Both the position numbers and the translations under genes were made by a program. Shown in pieces: positions 14,766 through 18,066 of a stretch of DNA of 18,066 bases. Source of the DNA: Oscillospiraceae bacterium (lineage in GTDB: Bacteria > Bacillota > Clostridia > Oscillospirales > Acutalibacteraceae); contig CACYHJ010000013.1 of NCBI GenBank assembly GCA_902774165.1, positions 1 through 18,066 on the forward strand, in the 5' to 3' direction. The notes beneath the pieces were generated by a model. The model made no database searches. It worked only from the letters and a program-made list of their open reading frames with translations, and was not told the origin of the DNA. Positions within the stretch are counted from its first letter, which is position 1, and every line of letters begins with the position of its first letter.

Positions 14766-15539
14766 TTACGCTTCACAGAGCATAATCTCAAGGAACGAAC
14801 CGATCTCCTGTTCTGTAAATCCCAGCTGATTGATAAAATACGCTTCGATCCCGCCGCTGCCGTCGACGATTTCAAAAAGACTGCGCAGCATCGACGGGTG
14901 CGCCTCGAACATCATTCTGAATTCCCTGACGTATTCCGCGTCGTGAAAGGCGACGGCGATCAGACGGGAATAAAACCGGTTGCGCCGCCGGAAGCACTCG
15001 TTCGAGAGCAGATAATCCCGCATGATCTCGGTTCTGTCAACGCCCAGCAGCAGCTCGGCAAGCGCCGCGACGATGCCGGTCCGGTCCTTTCCCTCCGAGC
15101 AGTGAAACAGGACGCACTCGCCGCTTCGGGCCGCGGCAAAGATGATCTTGAAAATCTTTCGCAGCTGCCCGAGGGAATACTCCGTGGTCAGCATATTGAC
15201 GTACATCTGAGGCATGGAGGGAAATCTCTGCGAATACGCCTTCAGCGACTCCGGGAATCTGTATTTTACGCCTGCCTTCACGTCCGGCCGCAGGGGGATA
15301 TTATCATACGCGCAGCCGAGGTCGGCGTCGGGTTCCTCGGCAGCCTCCCGCTCCGTCCGCAGGTCAATGATCTGCCTGACGCGGCAATCCTCCGTCAGGA
15401 TCCGGCGGTCCTCCCGCGTCAGCGCCGTCGGCTTCGAGGAACGGATCAGGACGCCCGACCGGATCGTCTTTCCGTCCGACCCCTTCATTCCGCCCGGATC
15501 TCTTGCATTCGGGCAATTTTCCAAAATGATTCGGTTCAT
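14766..15539 (-). CDS. Tyrosine/serine protein phosphatase (Y_phosphatase3 type)
   Basis: A 257-residue cytoplasmic phosphatase. The active-site loop HCSEGKDRTG at 146-155 gives the CX5R motif with Cys147 as nucleophile and Arg153 as phosphate binder; the lysine in the loop is typical of the family that also hydrolyses phosphoinositides. The N-terminal NARDPGG (11-17), IRSGVLIRSSKP (26-37) and IDLRTEREAAEEPD (58-71) match PF13350-type proteins. The start is supported by GGAAGGGG about eight bases upstream of the ATG. It is first in a unit with the GPH symporter, 36 bases apart, so it might act on a phosphorylated sugar-pathway component, though that is only context. No strong promoter was seen upstream; the MITE-like element begins about 107 bases upstream. 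Confidence 0.92.
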   Translation of the reverse strand: MNRIILENCPNARDPGGMKGSDGKTIRSGVLIRSSKPTALTREDRRILTEDCRVRQIIDLRTEREAAEEPDADLGCAYDNIPLRPDVKAGVKYRFPESLKAYSQRFPSMPQMYVNMLTTEYSLGQLRKIFKIIFAAARSGECVLFHCSEGKDRTGIVAALAELLLGVDRTEIMRDYLLSNECFRRRNRFYSRLIAVAFHDAEYVREFRMMFEAHPSMLRSLFEIVDGSGGIEAYFINQLGFTEQEIGSFLEIMLCEA

Positions 15540-15645
15540 AATGAAATCCCCTTCCTGCTAAAATGACGTATTGATACCGCCGGCGCGTCGCGGCGGATCG
15601 AATGCTGTTCTGCAGGCGCTTGCATATTCATAACGTTTCTCTTTT

Positions 15646-15789
15646 TTAAGGCAACACCGCACAATTCGGGCGTGCGGATTGCGCAGTAGATTTTTTCGTC
15701 AGATTGTACAGAGTCTCCGCAGGCAACCTGACGGTTGTCAACAAAGATGGGGCAAGACGCGCATTCGTATTTGTGCGGTGTTGCCTTAA
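15646..15789. mobile_element. MITE-like non-coding element with 19-bp terminal inverted repeats
   Basis: The element begins and ends with TTAAGGCAACACCGCACAA in perfect inverted orientation (15646-15664 and 15771-15789). TTAA at both outer edges may be the target duplication, or TA inside it. The interior holds a second inverted repeat CGTCAGATTG / CAACCTGACG (15697-15706 and 15724-15733, nine of ten pairs). There is no transposase frame, so it would need an enzyme supplied in trans. Its right 49 bases recur at 9918-9966. The rest of the gap between the phosphatase start at 15539 and 15646 holds only the phosphatase leader. Confidence 0.85.
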
Positions 15790-15914
15790 TTCTGTCAATT
15801 CATTATCGCATACCCGCCCAATAAAAGTCAAGTTAAGACGGGGAATGTCTTTCTTTTTTTATTGAGATTACCCATCTTTAGCGTCTTATTTCAGCCCGCG
15901 CCTGCGGCGCGGCG
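15790..15914. other. Intergenic spacer with no gene seen
   Basis: AT-rich sequence with T-runs near 15850-15862, then a GC-rich short inverted repeat (CGCGCC-TGC-GGCGCG region near 15899-15913). No open frame with a ribosome binding site and no RNA gene were recognised. Confidence 0.5.
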
Positions 15915-16199
15915 ACAGAACGGCGGCAGCCCCTTCGGAGCTGCCGCGTTTGCGTCGAATTTTTTTATTTACAGCGTTTTTGCGTTTTCCCGCGCCGGAC
16001 AGACGGACCGGATCAAGGGAACACAATGCGCGTTATGATAAGCCGGGAAACAGGGGTTCGGACGGGATCACACGCCGAGCGCTGTCTGCATGGCAAGAAC
16101 AAAGCACATGAACGCACAGATGAAACGCATGATATTTGCAAACAGACTGTCGCCGGTGATATCGTAACAAACGCAATTCTCACCGTGGATCTTCCCGGA
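15915..16199 (-). repeat. Direct repeat copy A (3' flank and last ~43 codons of the secreted-protein gene)
   Basis: Matches 17533-17816 with an offset of 1618 bases, changing to 1617 after a one-base indel. By eye the non-coding part (15915-16067) differs at about six positions including the indel, roughly 96% identity, whereas the coding tail differs at about 19 of 129 positions. Confidence 0.9.
15923..15947 (-). terminator. Hairpin downstream of the secreted-protein gene, copy A
   Basis: GCGGCAGC and GCTGCCGC (15923-15930 and 15940-15947) form a perfect eight-pair stem, extendable to eleven with one wobble and a GAAG loop on the minus strand. No strong T-run follows on the minus strand, so terminator function is uncertain; on the plus strand a T-run follows 13 bases later. 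Confidence 0.45.
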
Positions 16200-17375
16200 G
16201 CCGCCTGCGGGCTTGTCTGGTTCAGTCGGCTCGGTGGGTTCGTCGGGCGTCCGGGCGGCGGCCTCAAGCTCGGCGTATTTCTTTGCCGCAGCGTCAAGCG
16301 TGCCTTTGTTTTCAACAAGCGCTTTCTGCGCGTCGGTCAGGACGTCGAAGGCGGCCTGCGCGTCGTCGATCTTCGCTTTGCACGCGGCGGTGTAAGTCAC
16401 CTTGCCGATGGCGGCGATCTTCGCTTCCACCGCGTCGGCGGCTGCCTGGTCGGCGGCGGCCTGTGCTTCGGCTTCGCGCTGCGCGGTAAGGTCGGCTTCA
16501 AGTGCTGTGACAACGGCCTCCACAGCGGCAACGTTGTCGTCAAGGCTTTGGTTCCTGTCATATTCAAGCGCGCCTATCGCGGCCTGCGCCGTTGCGATCA
16601 GCGTTTCACATGCAGTGCTGTCGCCGGGCAGCGTAAGTTCTTCGGCGGCCTTTGTTTGCTCTTCCTTAGTCTTGCTGAACACACCGAGGTTCACAATTTC
16701 ATCCAGGCCGGCTTGAAGTTCCCATTTTATCTCGTTAAATCTGTTTGAGTGCCATTGGGCGTCTTTGCCCAGCGCATAGAAATCATCTTCAATGAGCAGT
16801 TCGCCCATATCTTGCATTGCTTTCACTCTCAGCGCGGCGGCGGCGTCGGTGTAAGCAGATCCGCTGAGGTCATGATCTCTGAGCGCTTGATCAAAAACAG
16901 CTTCAGAACCTTCAATGAAAGCAAGAAGATCGCCGTAATAAATAACATAATATTTATAATAATTCATGACTACCATGCTGGTACTTTTGAGCCGTCCGCA
17001 GACCGAACAGTTATAGCCGCTGTAGGTATGCTCCTCGGCTATATAGGGCGCGAGAAGTGTCACCGCTTCGGTGATGTTCGTGTAGCCGGTCCATTCTCCG
17101 GGGGTGTAGTGATAATCTGCGTCCGAAATTCTTGCCGGAATCTCGGGCGGAGTCGCGTCGCTGCCTTCGGCAACGGTCTCTTCTTTCAAAACGGTATTGC
17201 CGTCCCAGCTTTTGAAGGTCACGGTATAGTAGCCGAGGAAAATACTGCCTTCTTTTTCAGGCGCAGTGATTTTGGGCATATCCTCATAGACCTTGGCGAA
17301 CGCCAACGGCGCGCAAAGCACGGCCATCAGGACCGCCAAAAAGAGGGCGAGCGATTTTTTCATTCTGTGTTGCAT
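16068..17375 (-). CDS. Secreted, C-terminally anchored surface protein with InlB-type repeat and helical region
   Basis: A 435-residue exported protein from the ATG at 17375, chosen because AGGAGG is eight bases upstream and a signal peptide follows at once (basic start, hydrophobic core, AFA cleavage site near residue 27). Residues about 45-105 resemble a Listeria-Bacteroides (InlB B-type) repeat: YYTVTFKSWDGNTVLKEETV, then PGEWTGYTNITEAVTLLAPY. A HTYSGYNCSVCGR pair of cysteines follows. Residues about 130-370 are helical and Ala/Glu-rich, with QAAFDVLTDAQKALVEN as a common surface-protein helix pair. A Pro/Thr/Glu linker (TPDEPTEPTEPDKP) leads to the last 42 residues: GKIHGENCVCYD, then a hydrophobic segment with RFICAFMCFVLAMQTALGV. 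The tail recurs in the neighbouring gene. There is no LPxTG motif. Probably a surface adhesin or binding protein; ligand unknown. Confidence 0.8.
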   Translation of the reverse strand: MQHRMKKSLALFLAVLMAVLCAPLAFAKVYEDMPKITAPEKEGSIFLGYYTVTFKSWDGNTVLKEETVAEGSDATPPEIPARISDADYHYTPGEWTGYTNITEAVTLLAPYIAEEHTYSGYNCSVCGRLKSTSMVVMNYYKYYVIYYGDLLAFIEGSEAVFDQALRDHDLSGSAYTDAAAALRVKAMQDMGELLIEDDFYALGKDAQWHSNRFNEIKWELQAGLDEIVNLGVFSKTKEEQTKAAEELTLPGDSTACETLIATAQAAIGALEYDRNQSLDDNVAAVEAVVTALEADLTAQREAEAQAAADQAAADAVEAKIAAIGKVTYTAACKAKIDDAQAAFDVLTDAQKALVENKGTLDAAAKKYAELEAAARTPDEPTEPTEPDKPAGGSGKIHGENCVCYDITGDSLFANIMRFICAFMCFVLAMQTALGV

Positions 17376-17405
17376 GGTGTTTTCCTCCTGAACGCAACTG
17401 AAGAT

Positions 17406-17411
17406 ATTATA
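17406..17411 (-). promoter_or_regulatory. Extended -10 box of the secreted-protein gene
   Basis: On the minus strand TGTTATAAT gives a perfect -10 hexamer with the TGn extension, about 30 bases before the ATG at 17375. No convincing -35 box is seen 17 bases upstream, which fits an extended -10 promoter. Confidence 0.6.
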
Positions 17412-17432
17412 ACAGATAAAATACCGAAAAAC

Positions 17433-17460
17433 GCGAATCTTACATAATTGTAAGATTCGC
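17433..17460 (-). terminator. Perfect 11-bp inverted repeat upstream of the secreted-protein gene
   Basis: GCGAATCTTAC and its exact complement (17433-17443 and 17450-17460) flank a six-base spacer. On the minus strand GTTTTTCGG follows the hairpin, so it may terminate transcription from the gene ending at 17685. Its place 20 bases above the -10 box also allows an operator role. Confidence 0.55.
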
Positions 17461-17532
17461 CCTCGTCGCTCTTCGCGCATCGGCAATGCTTTCCGTTTCA
17501 GCGGGAAAGTCTTCCGCCTTTTCAGGCCCATT

Positions 17533-17816
17533 ACAGAACAGCGGCAGCCCCTTCGGAGCTGCCGCGTTTGCGTCGAATTTTTTTATTTACAGCGTTTTTG
17601 CGTTTTCCCGCGCCGGACAGACGGACCGGATCACGGGAAAACGATGCGCGTTATGATAAGCCGGGAAGCAGGGTTCGGACGGGATCACACGCCGAGCGCT
17701 GTCTGCACGGAAAGAATAAAGCACATGACCGCGCAGATGAAACGCACGATATTTACAAACAGACCGTCGCCGGCGTAATCATAGCAGAAGCAGTGTTCGC
17801 CGTGGATCTTTCCGCC
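17533..17816 (-). repeat. Direct repeat copy B (3' flank and last ~43 codons of the second surface-protein gene)
   Basis: Second copy of the segment at 15915-16199. It includes the same GC-rich hairpin (17541-17565) and the coding tail that ends at 17685. The remaining gap between 17376 and 17532 holds the promoter and inverted repeat noted separately; no gene is seen there. Confidence 0.9.
17541..17565 (-). terminator. Hairpin downstream of the second surface-protein gene, copy B
   Basis: Same eight-pair GCGGCAGC/GCTGCCGC stem as at 15923-15947, with unchanged arms and loop. It lacks a strong T-run on the minus strand, so it may be an mRNA 3'-end stabiliser rather than a terminator. Confidence 0.45.
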
Positions 17817-18066
17817 GACCGTCGGCGTTTCCCCCGCTTCCTCCGCAGCCAATTGGGCGTCCGTCTTGATGGCGTCGACGGCGGCTTTCGCGGCGTTCAG
17901 CGCTGCGGCGACGGCTTCGGGGTCCGCTGCGGCGTCAATGGCTGCCTCGCCGTCCGCGATCGCCGCGGCAAGGGCGGCCTGACCGTCGGCGCGGTAATCC
18001 GCCGCGTTTTTATAGTTTTCCAATTCTTCCTTCGCGGCGGCTTTGACGTCGGGAAGCTCGGCGGCG
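17685..18066 (-). CDS. C-terminal part of a second surface protein with the same tail, N-terminus outside window
   Basis: The frame is open to the right edge, giving 126 visible codons; the start lies beyond the window. The visible part begins AAELPDVKAAAKEELENYK and continues as a helical Ala-rich module (YRADGQAALAAAIADGEAAI, then DPEAVAAALNAAKAAVDAIKTDAQL), which resembles three-helix-bundle repeats common in large secreted proteins of gut Clostridia. A short linker (EEAGETPTVG) leads to GKIHGEHCFCYD and the hydrophobic NIVRFICAVMCFILSVQTALGV. Of the final 42 residues 31 are identical to those of the neighbour, though the parts upstream of the tail are different modules. It is likely held at the cell surface by the same mechanism. 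It is transcribed toward the neighbour, with a hairpin in between. Confidence 0.78.
   Translation of the reverse strand, partial: AAELPDVKAAAKEELENYKNAADYRADGQAALAAAIADGEAAIDAAADPEAVAAALNAAKAAVDAIKTDAQLAAEEAGETPTVGGKIHGEHCFCYDYAGDGLFVNIVRFICAVMCFILSVQTALGV

Noticed and set aside
15646..15831. 61-residue open frame across the MITE-like element
   Set aside because: It simply reads through the inverted-repeat element without a start signal; the same sequence at 9918-9966 is in a different context, so no common protein is implied.
17376..17531. N-terminal extension of the secreted protein by 52 residues
   Set aside because: The extension reads through the promoter and inverted repeat; the ATG at 17375 has a strong ribosome binding site and starts a normal signal peptide.

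Overview
The window looks like chromosomal DNA from a fairly GC-rich Bacillota bacterium, most likely an anaerobic gut-type Clostridia member (Oscillospiraceae-like). This is an inference from strong AGGAGG-type ribosome binding sites, TTGACA/TATAAT promoters, lipoproteins without outer-membrane genes, a GPH-family sugar symporter and secreted proteins with helical Ala-rich repeats. No rRNA, tRNA, CRISPR array or intact transposase gene was seen.

Layout. (1) 1-1779, minus strand: a TetR-family regulator followed by a GT87-like membrane glycosyltransferase that runs off the left edge; the regulator's promoter carries two palindromes. (2) 1835-6656, minus strand: an IspD/TarI-type cytidylyltransferase, a family 2 glycosyltransferase, then cysE-cysS-ybaK. 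The last three cover cysteine precursor synthesis, charging of tRNA-Cys and removal of Cys from mischarged tRNA. A heptamer tandem repeat separates the two halves. (3) 6764-10005, minus strand: a second unit with a remnant of an isoprenylcysteine-methyltransferase-like gene, a DUF362 lipoprotein, an ArsP_1-type permease and a small lipoprotein, ending at a clear intrinsic terminator. The methyltransferase remnant is cut by a fragment of a small inverted-repeat element. (4) 10113-13139, plus strand: a small membrane protein, then a consensus promoter, a hairpin leader and an 856-residue protein that joins a KaiC-like N-terminus without a P-loop to a PEP-synthase-type ATP-grasp region and a third conserved region of unknown function. 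(5) 13152-15539, minus strand: a GPH/MelB-type symporter and, upstream of it, a Tyr/Ser phosphatase. (6) 15540-18066: a complete ~142 bp MITE-like element (its end matches the fragment at 9918-9966), then two secreted-protein genes on the minus strand whose last 42 residues and 3' flanks are near duplicates.

Most notable signals: the shared C-terminal tail (GKIHGE-x-C-x-CYD ... QTALGV) with an even better conserved 3' flank; the KaiC-like/PEP-synthase chimera behind an attenuator-like leader; and the MITE-like repeat pair that remodelled a methyltransferase gene. Family calls come from motif reading only; no database search was run.
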